Shown: positions 51,755 through 58,983 of the stretch, in pieces
Position numbering within the stretch: position 1 is the first letter of the stretch
Layout: every line of letters begins with the position of its first letter
Source: Hyphomicrobiales bacterium
GTDB taxonomy: Bacteria > Pseudomonadota > Alphaproteobacteria > Rhizobiales > Rhizobiaceae
Assembly: GCA_017305925.1 (NCBI GenBank)
Contig: JAFKJW010000198.1
Coordinates: forward strand, 22,282 to 86,281
DNA length: 64,000 bases
Direction: 5' to 3'
The notes under the pieces: model-generated
Database searches by the model: none
Told to the model about the DNA's origin: nothing
The model's input: the letters and a program-made list of their open reading frames with translations, nothing else
Program-made: the position numbers and the translations under genes

Positions 51755-53980
51755 TTAGAAGGCCGAGTCGGATATCATTCGGCCCGGCGTTCTTATCGGT
51801 GCAGCGTTTCCGTCCGCGTAGGTGCTGCGATTGTAAGCCGGTATGGACTTCTTGATTTCGTCCCGGATCAGCTTGCCCACGGCCGCCGGTGCCTCTGTCG
51901 GCTGCTGTACGGTCACGTTCACGTCACCGACAGTGACGTGCTGGGACTGGTCGCGGTTGTCCTGCCGCGCATCCGTAATCATCGCTTGCGTTGCCATCTC
52001 GGGCGACATGCGGGCGATGTTGGCTTGCATGTTCGCAAGCATGGCTTGGAAGCCGCCGCCGCCCGCGTTGACCGCCGCCGCCTTGTCGCGAATTGCCCCG
52101 CGCTCGGCTGCGTAGGCTTCGGCACTCTCCGAAATATACGCGCTCGCTTTTTCGATGGCGCTTCGGATCGTCTCCCCAGCCGTGACGATACCCGACGCGA
52201 TGCCCGAAAGCTTTTCATGTGCCAAAGTTACGTCGGCGGGTTTTACGGTCGGAACAAGCGACGGGCGCGCCGGAGGGACGTTGACCGTATCAGGAAGTTC
52301 CACCTTCGGCCGGATCGTGGGGGTTTCGACCTTCGCCCGAACGGTCGGCGCATCCACGTCGGGCCGGATCGTGGGGGTTTCGACGTCGGGTTGATCGGCT
52401 TTGCCCGATGCTCTTTCGAGCGCGGCAAGCATCTCCACGAATGCCCCGCCCTCTACCTTGCCCGGCTCGTCAGACTGCTGCCCCGGACCGCTGTCCTTGT
52501 TGGCAAGGTAGGCCCGTTCCGACGTGCTGCGATTTCGTTCTTCGGTCCGCTGCCGCGCCTCATCGCGCATCCGCTGCCGTTCTTCCGGCGAGGCATTGAG
52601 GTAGGAATTTTGATCCTTCGGCGTGCTGCTTGGCGTGAACAGCGCGGCGAGGAACGGCGAAGCCTTGCCAAGCCACGCCATCGCAGCCGCAGCCCAGCCG
52701 GCATTTGCGCTTGCACCAGCGGCGGCCGGGGCCGCCTCTGCCGCCGCCGCTCCAAAAGGCAACAGCTTGCCAAGGGTCTTCCCCAGCCCGCCGAGCAGTA
52801 GGCCGGGCTTCATCAGGAACAGAAGGCCAAGCCCGCCGACAACGGCCGCGATGGCCTGTGCAAGGCCCTCGGATGCGCCGGTCAGTTGCTCGATATACTT
52901 GATGAAATCGCCAATGACGGTCTTGTCGCCGCGCATGTAGCCAAGGATTTCGTCAAGGGCGAGCCACGCCACGGTCAGCCAGAACGTCCACGGCGCGAAT
53001 GCGCGGGTGAGCATCGCGCCGATGCCGGCCAGAACATAGAATGGCTTCAGGTCCAGCTTGCCGCCCGTGAGCGACTTGAGCGCTTCGGAAACCTTCTCTC
53101 CCAGCTTCTGGATGCCCCACACGAAACGGCCAAACGATCCAGTCACGCCGGTAAAGAGGTTGCTCAAGTTCTTCGCCCAGCGGTCGAGCGTGCCATCGTC
53201 GTCGAGCTTCCCCATGTAGTCGAGCAGATCGGCAAACCTGGCCTTCACGGCGTCGAAGAAGCCGGCCCGACCGATCTTGAGTTTGAATTGTTCCCAACTG
53301 TCCCCGAGGTTGGAAACCATGCCTTCCCATGTTTTGCTCTGCCGGATCATCGCACCGGAGAACTTCTTGTCCCAAACCTCGTAGAGGAATTTAGTCACGT
53401 CGGCGGACGTTTTGTTGATGGTTTTCGTCATGGCCTTGCCGTTCTCGGTCCATGAGAAAGTGACCTTGTTGCCGGCCTGCGATGCCACGATGCCGAGTTC
53501 GCGAAGGCGCTCGAACTGGAACGTCGCCGCATCGGCAACGGCCTCAACGACCTGATCGAGCGACTTGCCCATGCCGGCGGCCGTATCGCCCATCTGCGTC
53601 ATGGAACCGTCCATCGGGTCCAAGCCGTAGCTGCGCAACTTCACGAAAGCGCGGGTGAGTTCGGCCACGTCGAAGGGCGTCTTCTTGGCAAAGTCACCGA
53701 TCCAGTCCATCGCCACGCGGGCCTTCTCGCTGGAACCCTCAATCGTGGTCAGCGTGGCCTCATACTTCTCAAACTCGGCAGACGTTGAAACGACGCTCTT
53801 GGCCAGTGCGGCCAGCCCCGTTGCCGCCGCTGCACCGACAGCAACGCCGATCCGCGTGACAGCGCCAGCAAAGGCTATGGCCTTGTTTTGAGCGCCGGCC
53901 AACCCAGCTTCAAACTTGCGAAGATCAGCCTCGTTCTCAAGCTTGAAGCCGAGCGCGGCATATAGACTATCCACGATCAT
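51755..53980 (-). CDS. Tape measure protein of element B
   Basis: This 741-aa protein parallels prophage A's tape measure along its length. It has MIVDSLYAALGF at the N-terminus, a YGLDPMDGSM motif, an SNLGDSWEQFKLKIGRAGFFD block, TLDRWAKNLSN, GGKLDLK followed by hydrophobic segments, and a C-terminus with MLANMQANIARMSPE, ITDARQDNRDQS and DSAF. A Pro/Thr/Val repeat region (ETPTIRPDVDAPTVRAKV) lies near residues 530-560. It overlaps the preceding gene by 4 bp. No other tail gene is present in element B. Confidence 0.9.
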   Translation of the reverse strand: MIVDSLYAALGFKLENEADLRKFEAGLAGAQNKAIAFAGAVTRIGVAVGAAAATGLAALAKSVVSTSAEFEKYEATLTTIEGSSEKARVAMDWIGDFAKKTPFDVAELTRAFVKLRSYGLDPMDGSMTQMGDTAAGMGKSLDQVVEAVADAATFQFERLRELGIVASQAGNKVTFSWTENGKAMTKTINKTSADVTKFLYEVWDKKFSGAMIRQSKTWEGMVSNLGDSWEQFKLKIGRAGFFDAVKARFADLLDYMGKLDDDGTLDRWAKNLSNLFTGVTGSFGRFVWGIQKLGEKVSEALKSLTGGKLDLKPFYVLAGIGAMLTRAFAPWTFWLTVAWLALDEILGYMRGDKTVIGDFIKYIEQLTGASEGLAQAIAAVVGGLGLLFLMKPGLLLGGLGKTLGKLLPFGAAAAEAAPAAAGASANAGWAAAAMAWLGKASPFLAALFTPSSTPKDQNSYLNASPEERQRMRDEARQRTEERNRSTSERAYLANKDSGPGQQSDEPGKVEGGAFVEMLAALERASGKADQPDVETPTIRPDVDAPTVRAKVETPTIRPKVELPDTVNVPPARPSLVPTVKPADVTLAHEKLSGIASGIVTAGETIRSAIEKASAYISESAEAYAAERGAIRDKAAAVNAGGGGFQAMLANMQANIARMSPEMATQAMITDARQDNRDQSQHVTVGDVNVTVQQPTEAPAAVGKLIRDEIKKSIPAYNRSTYADGNAAPIRTPGRMISDSAF
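52308..52384. repeat. Two exact 23-bp copies in the element B tape measure gene
   Basis: A 23-bp sequence at 52308-52330 is repeated exactly at 52362-52384, a 54-bp period. It encodes the repeated ETPTIRP peptide in the Pro-rich linker, so the linker length may vary between relatives. Confidence 0.7.
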
Positions 53981-54297
53981 GCCGGGACACCTTTCGGAGA
54001 TTTGGGGCGACGGAACGAACGGCCTATGTCGTCGTCGCTGTCTGGGAATACGCCCGGCTCATCCAGTCGGACCTTGACCAGCACGGTCGAGATGATGCCA
54101 GCGCCGAGTCTAGAAACGATAACTCCGTATTCCTGCCCCGCCTTCAACGGGGTAAGGAGGCCCATGAGCCGGGCGTATCGCAATTCTTCCGCGAACGGTG
54201 CCCGAGCGCGTGTGCGGCGCTCGGGGTGAAGGCTGAAGAACGCCAGATCGCGAGGATCCGTGTACGCCCTCGCCGGCGGGTGACGGGGTATGTCCAT
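53977..54297 (-). CDS. Hypothetical head/neck protein of element B
   Basis: This 106-aa protein from ATG 54297 overlaps the capsid stop by one base (TGATG). It contains ARYTDP-like (exactly ARAYTDPRDLAFFSLHPERR) and GLLTPLKAGQEYGVIVSRLG segments and a basic C-terminus (RRPKSPKG). The family is not recognised. The position between capsid and tape measure genes suggests a head-completion role. Confidence 0.6.
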   Translation of the reverse strand: MDIPRHPPARAYTDPRDLAFFSLHPERRTRARAPFAEELRYARLMGLLTPLKAGQEYGVIVSRLGAGIISTVLVKVRLDEPGVFPDSDDDIGRSFRRPKSPKGVPA

Positions 54298-55580
54298 CAC
54301 TCGTCGGTACCGACCTGTAGCCCGGTCAGAAGACGAAGCTGCACCGGCCTGGCAATGGTCAGGTCCATCGTCGCCAGTGCGGTCAGCCGCAAACCGCCCG
54401 AGGAAGCATCGGAGAACGGATCGCGGATCAGATCGACGCCGCCCCACGCCCCGACGAAGATCGGGGAAACGCCCCCGGTCGAGACGGTCAGGAGTGCGGA
54501 CACTTCGCCCGGTTCGGCCGTATCAGGGACCGGCTCCACCATGGCGTTGCTCGACATCGCCCAGTTGCCGGCCGGGATATGGCCGGTGGCGCGGTCCCAT
54601 TCGGTGACGGCTGTGCCGGTGATCAGGATGCCATCCCAATAATCCCACAACTCGGGGCGGGTCAGAACGCGAACCGCGCCCGGCCCGGTAGCTGCGTTGG
54701 CGAGGATGAAATCCTTTACCTGCGACCTGAAGGCCGCCCATGTCGCCGCCGCATTCACGGCCGTCGACGTGATGCCATAGGTGCCCGCCCCGGTGATGAC
54801 GCCCAGCGGCTCGCCACTGGCCCCCGAGCCGAGGAAGATCACACGGTCCACCTCTTTGGAGATAGCGCCGTTCATGTCGCGGCGCACAGCCTGTTCCAGC
54901 GCCGCCCCGGACTGTTTCAGTGCCTTGCGCGTGATTTTCATCTGCACGCCAAGCGTATGGTCCGGCTTCATGGCCCGGTCGACCGTGGCATAGGTCGACG
55001 GCGATCCGGCCGCGCCGGTTTCCGTTGCCTGCCATCCGACCGTCGCCCCGGACGTGGCAACCGGCCACTCGATAGCGCCATAGTCGATGTTGATCATCTG
55101 TGCGCCCATGGAGCTTGCTACGCTGGACGGGAACAGCCTGTCGATGATCGGCCGCGTCTGGATCGGGTCAGGCGTACCGCTGGCGACGGTTTCCCCGGCG
55201 CGAACTTCAAGAGCCTGCCACGGCACGGGAACGCCACGGTAGCCACCATGCTCGCGCATTTCCTGCACGATCTCGGCGGTCGGGCCATCGAGCGCGCGGC
55301 CCTCATCGAGAAAAAGGGCGACCTGCCGAAGCTCGAAACGGTTGACCAACTCGGCATACTCGCGATCCGAGCGGGTTTCGAGTTCCTGGCCCGCCTCACG
55401 GCGTTCCTCGTCTTCGGTGATCAGGGCCGCCCGGTAGCGGGTTTCGTTGGCTCGGTACTCGGTATCGAGCGCCGCCATCTGGCGGGTTTCTTCCTCGGTC
55501 GGGGCGTCCTTCCCGACCAGCCCGGACAGGGCTTCGCGGATTTCCGACTGGCGCCGGGCAATGGTCACGCTGGTAAGCAT
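54297..55580 (-). CDS. HK97-type major capsid protein of element B
   Basis: This 427-aa protein has an N-terminal helical scaffold-like region (about 1-110, RQSEIREALSGLVGKDAPTE, DEERREAGQELETRSDREYA). The HK97 fold follows: RKALKQSGAALEQAVRRDM, VIFLGSGASGEPLGVI and VGAWGGVDLIRDPFSDASSG. It forms element B's own capsid. It shares no visible similarity with prophage A's gpE-type capsid protein. Confidence 0.9.
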   Translation of the reverse strand: MLTSVTIARRQSEIREALSGLVGKDAPTEEETRQMAALDTEYRANETRYRAALITEDEERREAGQELETRSDREYAELVNRFELRQVALFLDEGRALDGPTAEIVQEMREHGGYRGVPVPWQALEVRAGETVASGTPDPIQTRPIIDRLFPSSVASSMGAQMINIDYGAIEWPVATSGATVGWQATETGAAGSPSTYATVDRAMKPDHTLGVQMKITRKALKQSGAALEQAVRRDMNGAISKEVDRVIFLGSGASGEPLGVITGAGTYGITSTAVNAAATWAAFRSQVKDFILANAATGPGAVRVLTRPELWDYWDGILITGTAVTEWDRATGHIPAGNWAMSSNAMVEPVPDTAEPGEVSALLTVSTGGVSPIFVGAWGGVDLIRDPFSDASSGGLRLTALATMDLTIARPVQLRLLTGLQVGTDE

Positions 55581-55587
55581 GATGGTT

Positions 55588-55893
55588 CTATCCTTTCAGG
55601 ATTGGGTGCCGCAGAAGCGCCTGCCACGCCTTACGGTCTTCGCTTAGATCAGGATGACCAGCCTCAAGCCGGGTCTTCCGCCCGTGACAGGTCGGGCAAA
55701 GCGATTGCAGATTGTCGAGCGACCACGCGAGTTCCGGCGCGTCCCGCACCGGCTTGATATGGTCGACCTCAAGCCGACCGCGACCGCTGCACTGGACACA
55801 GCGAAAGCCGTCCCGCTTGAGCGCTTGCCAGCGGAGCGACTTCCATCGTCTTGTGCGCGTGATCGGGTCGGAATACCGTCGATACTTCATCAA
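55588..55893 (-). CDS. HNH endonuclease of element B
   Basis: This 101-aa protein contains the HNH core CVQCSGRGRLEVDHIKPVRD, followed by NLQSLCPTCHGRKT, with two zinc-binding Cys pairs (C-x-x-C) and the DH catalytic pair. HNH proteins of this size work with the large terminase in cos-type packaging, as in HK97. It overlaps the terL end by 4 bp. Confidence 0.9.
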   Translation of the reverse strand: MMKYRRYSDPITRTRRWKSLRWQALKRDGFRCVQCSGRGRLEVDHIKPVRDAPELAWSLDNLQSLCPTCHGRKTRLEAGHPDLSEDRKAWQALLRHPILKG

Positions 55894-57488
55894 CCCCAGA
55901 CGGCCGCCAGCGCCGCCCGTTGCGGCCGGGCAACCCGGCGAGCGCCTTCAGCTACGGCCAGCACTGCCGCCGCCGCCGCGTCGATGCGCCCCAGCGAGCG
56001 CGCCTTGGCGAGCTTGTGGTTGCCGGCCGGATCAACCAGCGTGATCGCGTCTGCGAACGCTGACCGGAGCAAGAGGCTGGGGAGCGTCTTCACCTGCCCA
56101 TCGAACAGGGCGCGGCGGAAGCGCTCGATATCTTCGGAGCCGTCTTTCCAGCCGAAGCCACGCCATATGAACGGGACGCGAAGGTTTGCCTTCTGCATGG
56201 CCTCGACAAACTCGGCATGGCGGAAGCGGTCGCCCACGATGCAAACGATCGAACTGCCCTCGACCAGCTTCGCCACGTCGACCAGCCACGGCCCCGGCGG
56301 CACGGTGTTTTCGCCCAGCACCGTCAATTCGCCTCGCTCTTTCATTTCCACATAGCGATTCGACACGCCGTCTGCCGCGCCCCGATTGGCCAGCGAAGGG
56401 ACCGAAGGGAACGTGCCTACGGCCTCAAGCCGGCCCGTCACGGGCCAGTAGAAAGCGGCGGCCGACATGGAACGGGAGCCGCCAAGGTCCACGCCCAGCA
56501 CACACGGCCCGGCCCGTTCCGGCAAGTCATCCGGCTTCACTTCGGCGGTCAGCCACTCGTCAACCGTCACCAGCACCGAACGGTCTTCGGTGGAAACCCG
56601 CTCGTTGCGGTTGAGGTTTCGGAATGTCGACAGCGCCGAGCCGCCGCGCGCGATAGCGCGGCGAGCCTGTGCAACCAGCCAGTCAGGCGAAGCCCCGATA
56701 CCCTCTACCGCCCCCGGATTGGCGATCAGGAGGCTTTCCAGATCGTCGGCAGGCAGGCCGAAGGGTGGCCGATGTTCCTGCACGTAGGTCCCTTCCGGCG
56801 GCTCATCCATCCATTTCGAGAACGTATTGGTGTCGTCGGGTGCCGACGTGCTGATGATTAGGGCCTTGCCACCACGCTTGCCCAGGCCGGACAGGATGGC
56901 GTTTTCTAGCAGATCGCCCTTTTCACGCTCCCACGCCGCCCGCTCATCGAGGATAGCCAGTGTCGGAGCACCGCCGAGGATCGACTTGCCATCGGCCGCG
57001 ATACAGCGGGCCAGGCCGCCGCCATTGCCGGTGTATTCGACTTCCAGCCGCGAGCCGCGCCGGATGATGAACTTCGCCTGCTCGTCGTCGGGCAACCCTT
57101 CTACGAAGCCGACAAGGAAGTTGAACGCCGTCTTAGCCTGATCACGGTTGCGAGCCGCGAACAGGATTTCCCGCTTCGGTTGCCCGTCCCATTCGCCCTT
57201 GAGCGCGCCCAGCGCCAGCCCGGCCGACAGCGCCGTCTTGGCATTGCCGCGCCCGATGGACAGCACGGCCACCATGTTCCCGGTGTCCAGCGCGCCCCGC
57301 ACGAATTGCTTCTGAAAGCCCGCCAGCCGCAGCGGTTTCCCTGCCTTCGGCCCCTCCGGTATCAGCAGCGTTTGCAGAAACCGGATGGCCTTCGCCGCTG
57401 TCCCTCCCCGGATTTTTTTTGGGAGAGAGAGAGGAACAGCCCGCCCCGCGCCCCCGACCCCTCCCAGACTTCCGGGCATTGGGACCAT
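55890..57488 (-). CDS. terL: Large terminase subunit of element B
   Basis: This 532-aa ATPase-nuclease has Walker A IGRGNAKT (about 78-85), Walker B LAILDE (about 177-182) and ALIISTSAPDDTNTF as the coupling motif. A C-terminal nuclease begins GVDLGGSRSMSAAAF (Asp ligand) with VGDRFRH later. It belongs to the HK97/phage terminase-like family. The ATG at 57488 follows the previous stop directly; a GTG at 57492 overlapping that stop is in another frame. An A8 run (plus-strand 57413-57420) lies near the 5' end. Confidence 0.9.
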   Translation of the reverse strand: MVPMPGSLGGVGGAGRAVPLSLPKKIRGGTAAKAIRFLQTLLIPEGPKAGKPLRLAGFQKQFVRGALDTGNMVAVLSIGRGNAKTALSAGLALGALKGEWDGQPKREILFAARNRDQAKTAFNFLVGFVEGLPDDEQAKFIIRRGSRLEVEYTGNGGGLARCIAADGKSILGGAPTLAILDERAAWEREKGDLLENAILSGLGKRGGKALIISTSAPDDTNTFSKWMDEPPEGTYVQEHRPPFGLPADDLESLLIANPGAVEGIGASPDWLVAQARRAIARGGSALSTFRNLNRNERVSTEDRSVLVTVDEWLTAEVKPDDLPERAGPCVLGVDLGGSRSMSAAAFYWPVTGRLEAVGTFPSVPSLANRGAADGVSNRYVEMKERGELTVLGENTVPPGPWLVDVAKLVEGSSIVCIVGDRFRHAEFVEAMQKANLRVPFIWRGFGWKDGSEDIERFRRALFDGQVKTLPSLLLRSAFADAITLVDPAGNHKLAKARSLGRIDAAAAAVLAVAEGARRVARPQRAALAAVWG

Positions 57489-57929
57489 TCACGCCTTGAC
57501 CTCGTGGTCGACTGCGCCGCGCATCCTGCCTGTCTCAACCAGCGGATCGTTGCGGCCCTTGGTGCGCACTGTCTCGGGTGCATTGGGTGGCGTGCTCAGG
57601 CTGGCAATCTCTGCCTGAAGGTCAGCAGCCGCGACCTTGCCCAGCTTGTCGAGCACGCTTTCAGGCGTGCTCTCAAGCGCGTAGATGGCACGCGCACCGT
57701 CTTTGAGCATGGACGCATACTTGGGCAGGTTGTTGCGGATCGTGTTGCGCAGGGCTGGACGCTCGGGCACATGGCGACCAACGCTGCCGAACTCGTTGAC
57801 GACTGCGCGCTCTACGATATCGGCAGGGTCATCAACCCAGCCCACCCACGTCTCTGTCTTGCCACGGACGTTGCGCTTCATGCGCTCAAGGTGCTTGCCC
57901 TTGGCCCGTATCACCTTGCATGTGAACAT
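57489..57929 (-). CDS. HK97 gp10-like tail-completion protein of element B
   Basis: This 146-aa protein contains VVNEFGSVGRHVPERPALRN, the N-E-F-G and P-x-R-P motifs of the gp10 family, and a C-terminal DPLVETGRMRGAVDHEV (the T-G-x-M/L motif). The motif order equals that of prophage A's 98-aa version but is longer by a helical middle. Its place at the start of the head operon, upstream of terL, is unusual. Confidence 0.8.
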   Translation of the reverse strand: MFTCKVIRAKGKHLERMKRNVRGKTETWVGWVDDPADIVERAVVNEFGSVGRHVPERPALRNTIRNNLPKYASMLKDGARAIYALESTPESVLDKLGKVAAADLQAEIASLSTPPNAPETVRTKGRNDPLVETGRMRGAVDHEVKA

Positions 57930-57954
57930 GCTTATACACCCGAGATATAGATAG

Positions 57955-58057
57955 TAGGGGCGTTATCGCCCCCAATGCTGTAGGGGCGCTATCGCCCCCG
58001 AAAAGCGGCTCAGTCGGTGGCGTTTTCGCCCCCGGTTTCAGGGGCGCTATCGCCCCC
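57955..58057. repeat. Four iteron-like repeats GGGGCGNTATCGCCCCC
   Basis: Copies lie at 57955-57973 (TAGGGGCGTTATCGCCCCC), 57981-57999 (TAGGGGCGCTATCGCCCCC), 58015-58033 (a diverged copy ending GGCGTTTTCGCCCCC) and 58039-58057 (CAGGGGCGCTATCGCCCCC). Each is nearly palindromic. Start-to-start distances are 26, 34 and 24 bp. Two copies overlap the last codons of the winged-helix gene and two lie just beyond its stop. Confidence 0.8.
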
Positions 58058-58441
58058 GGTCTTCTGTTTTCGATACCGACGCCAATCATCAGTCGGACCG
58101 GCCGTCCGCGTGTGCAGGTAGGTCAGCCTGTATCGCGATGGATGACGGAACTCGGCATTGCCCCCACGCCCCTTGTGCGTGACCTCAACGAAACCGCATT
58201 GGACAAGCTGACGGATGGCCGGCGCTATCGATTTGCGGCGCACCCCGAACCGCTCGAAGTCGGCATAGGTGCATGGCAGGCTGCCGTTCTCCTTCGCGCC
58301 GTGGCCGGCGTGCTCGATCTCCAAGCGATCGAGAATACGGCGGGCAGCGAATGACAGCGCGCCCCAGGCATCGCTTTCCAGCATCTCGACACGATGGGCG
58401 ATGAATTGGCCGTTGATTGTTCCCGGCTTGCGCCTTGCCAT
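58010..58441 (-). CDS. Winged-helix protein of element B (possible replication initiator)
   Basis: This 143-aa protein begins MARRKPGTINGQFIAHRVEM. It has a helix-turn-helix/winged-helix region (LSFAARRILDRLEIEHAGHG, YADFERFGVRRKSIAPAIRQ, CGFVEVTHKGRGGNAEFRHP). The C-terminal tail is Arg/Lys-rich, and its last residues are encoded by two of the iteron-like repeats. Similar small proteins occur in rhizobial mobile elements. A role in replication or regulation through the repeats is inferred from their overlap. It could also be a small-terminase substitute. Confidence 0.65.
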   Translation of the reverse strand: MARRKPGTINGQFIAHRVEMLESDAWGALSFAARRILDRLEIEHAGHGAKENGSLPCTYADFERFGVRRKSIAPAIRQLVQCGFVEVTHKGRGGNAEFRHPSRYRLTYLHTRTAGPTDDWRRYRKQKTGGDSAPETGGENATD

Positions 58442-58442
58442 G

Positions 58443-58613
58443 TCATAGCGCTCTCGCCCGGATCAGATTGGCCTCTCGGATCGCCTCGACGGCTTCCACG
58501 GGCGTCAGATCAAACATGCGGCGCAGCGCCGGGATCAGCGGGTGCGGCCGCTGGCGCTGCGGTGTAGTGGCCAGCCAACGCGCAGCGCGGGCAATGGCGC
58601 TATCAGGCGACAT
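58443..58613 (-). CDS. Small hypothetical protein of element B
   Basis: This 56-aa protein from ATG 58613 (MSPDSAIARAARWLATTPQR) contains PLIPALRRMFDLTPVEAVEA, helical and basic. The family is not recognised. It overlaps the AlpA-like gene by 11 bp and is one base from the winged-helix gene, so all three are likely one early transcript. Confidence 0.55.
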   Translation of the reverse strand: MSPDSAIARAARWLATTPQRQRPHPLIPALRRMFDLTPVEAVEAIREANLIRARAL

Positions 58614-58803
58614 TGGTGCGCTCTGCAATCTTGTCGAGCCACTCATTGAGAAGCGACCGGCGCGAGCACACCGTGCTGTCGAGATAGAACGTCGGGATGC
58701 TTCCCTTATCTTTCAGATACTGTGCCCGGCGCTCGGTCACGCCAAGGTGCTCCGCGATCGCCTTCACGCCATAGAGAAGGTCGCCTTTCCGATCATCCGT
58801 CAT
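58603..58803 (-). CDS. AlpA/excisionase-like regulator of element B
   Basis: This 66-aa protein from ATG 58803 has AAGGAG about 8 bases upstream. It contains a MerR-like helix-turn-helix, YGVKAIAEHLGVTERRAQYL, followed by a wing (SIPTFYLDSTVCSRRSLLNE), as in AlpA-type regulators and excisionases that control satellite excision. It is the first gene of element B's leftward run, next to an operator-like dyad. Excision control is inferred. Confidence 0.72.
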   Translation of the reverse strand: MTDDRKGDLLYGVKAIAEHLGVTERRAQYLKDKGSIPTFYLDSTVCSRRSLLNEWLDKIAERTNVA

Positions 58804-58856
58804 GTCATACTCCTTGTCGCGCGAATGTCGCTCGGGCTTGCCGCGCCGGTTTGTCA

Positions 58857-58874
58857 CCCATTGATTTCATTGGG
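58857..58874. promoter_or_regulatory. Operator-like dyad upstream of the AlpA-like gene
   Basis: CCCATTGATTTCATTGGG has 14 of 18 positions in dyad symmetry, with perfect CCCA/TGGG ends. It lies 54 bp upstream of the AlpA-like start. A TATTTT box on the minus strand next to it could be a -10 element. Confidence 0.4.
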
Positions 58875-58903
58875 AAAATACGGGCTATCTGAAACGACTA
58901 CGG

Positions 58904-58922
58904 CCCGCTCGAAAACGGGCCG
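58904..58922. repeat. Hairpin repeat of element B (copy 2)
   Basis: CCCGCTCGAAAACGGGCCG. With flanking bases it forms an 8-bp stem (58900-58907 with 58916-58923) and a T-rich 3' flank on the plus strand. It sits between the truncated portal frame and element B's first gene and may act as a terminator. Confidence 0.5.
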
Positions 58923-58951
58923 TTTCGTCAACAATTACTGATACTTAAGCC

Positions 58952-58961
58952 TTGTTGATAT
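58952..58961. repeat. Inner end repeat (right), inverse of 47351-47360
   Basis: TTGTTGATAT is the exact inverse of the left copy and lies 6 bp inside the right attachment core. Confidence 0.55.
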
Positions 58962-58966
58962 GAATT

Positions 58967-58983
58967 TTCGCCTCGAAAACGAG
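58967..58983. other. Right attachment site of element B
   Basis: TTCGCCTCGAAAACGAG. The first 7 bases equal the left core. The remaining 10 belong to the portal coding sequence and differ from the element end at two positions. If the exchange occurred further right, the rejoined portal would read TAG here, which fixes the exchange within or left of TTCGCCT. Confidence 0.8.

Larger units (their letters stand above)
47326..58966. mobile_element. Element B: capsid-forming PICI-like satellite nested in the portal gene
   Basis: The 11641-bp insert is bounded by TTCGCCT at 47326-47332 and 58967-58973. Deleting one core copy with the insert joins the portal halves into one 618-codon frame. The content is integrase, AlpA-like regulator, winged-helix protein with iteron-like repeats, gp10-like protein, TerL, HNH, major capsid, tape measure, prohead protease, connector and portal. 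There are no sheath, tube, baseplate, fibre or lysis genes. This is the content reported for capsid-forming phage-inducible chromosomal islands, plus a tape measure gene. A decayed siphovirus prophage is the alternative. Confidence 0.85.

Noticed and set aside
57955..58057. CRISPR-like array
   Set aside because: The units are short near-palindromes with unequal 5-15 bp gaps; there are no spacers and no cas genes in the window.
47326..58966. Element B as a tandem prophage joined end to end with A
   Set aside because: The exact restoration of A's portal frame shows nesting inside a gene, not juxtaposition.
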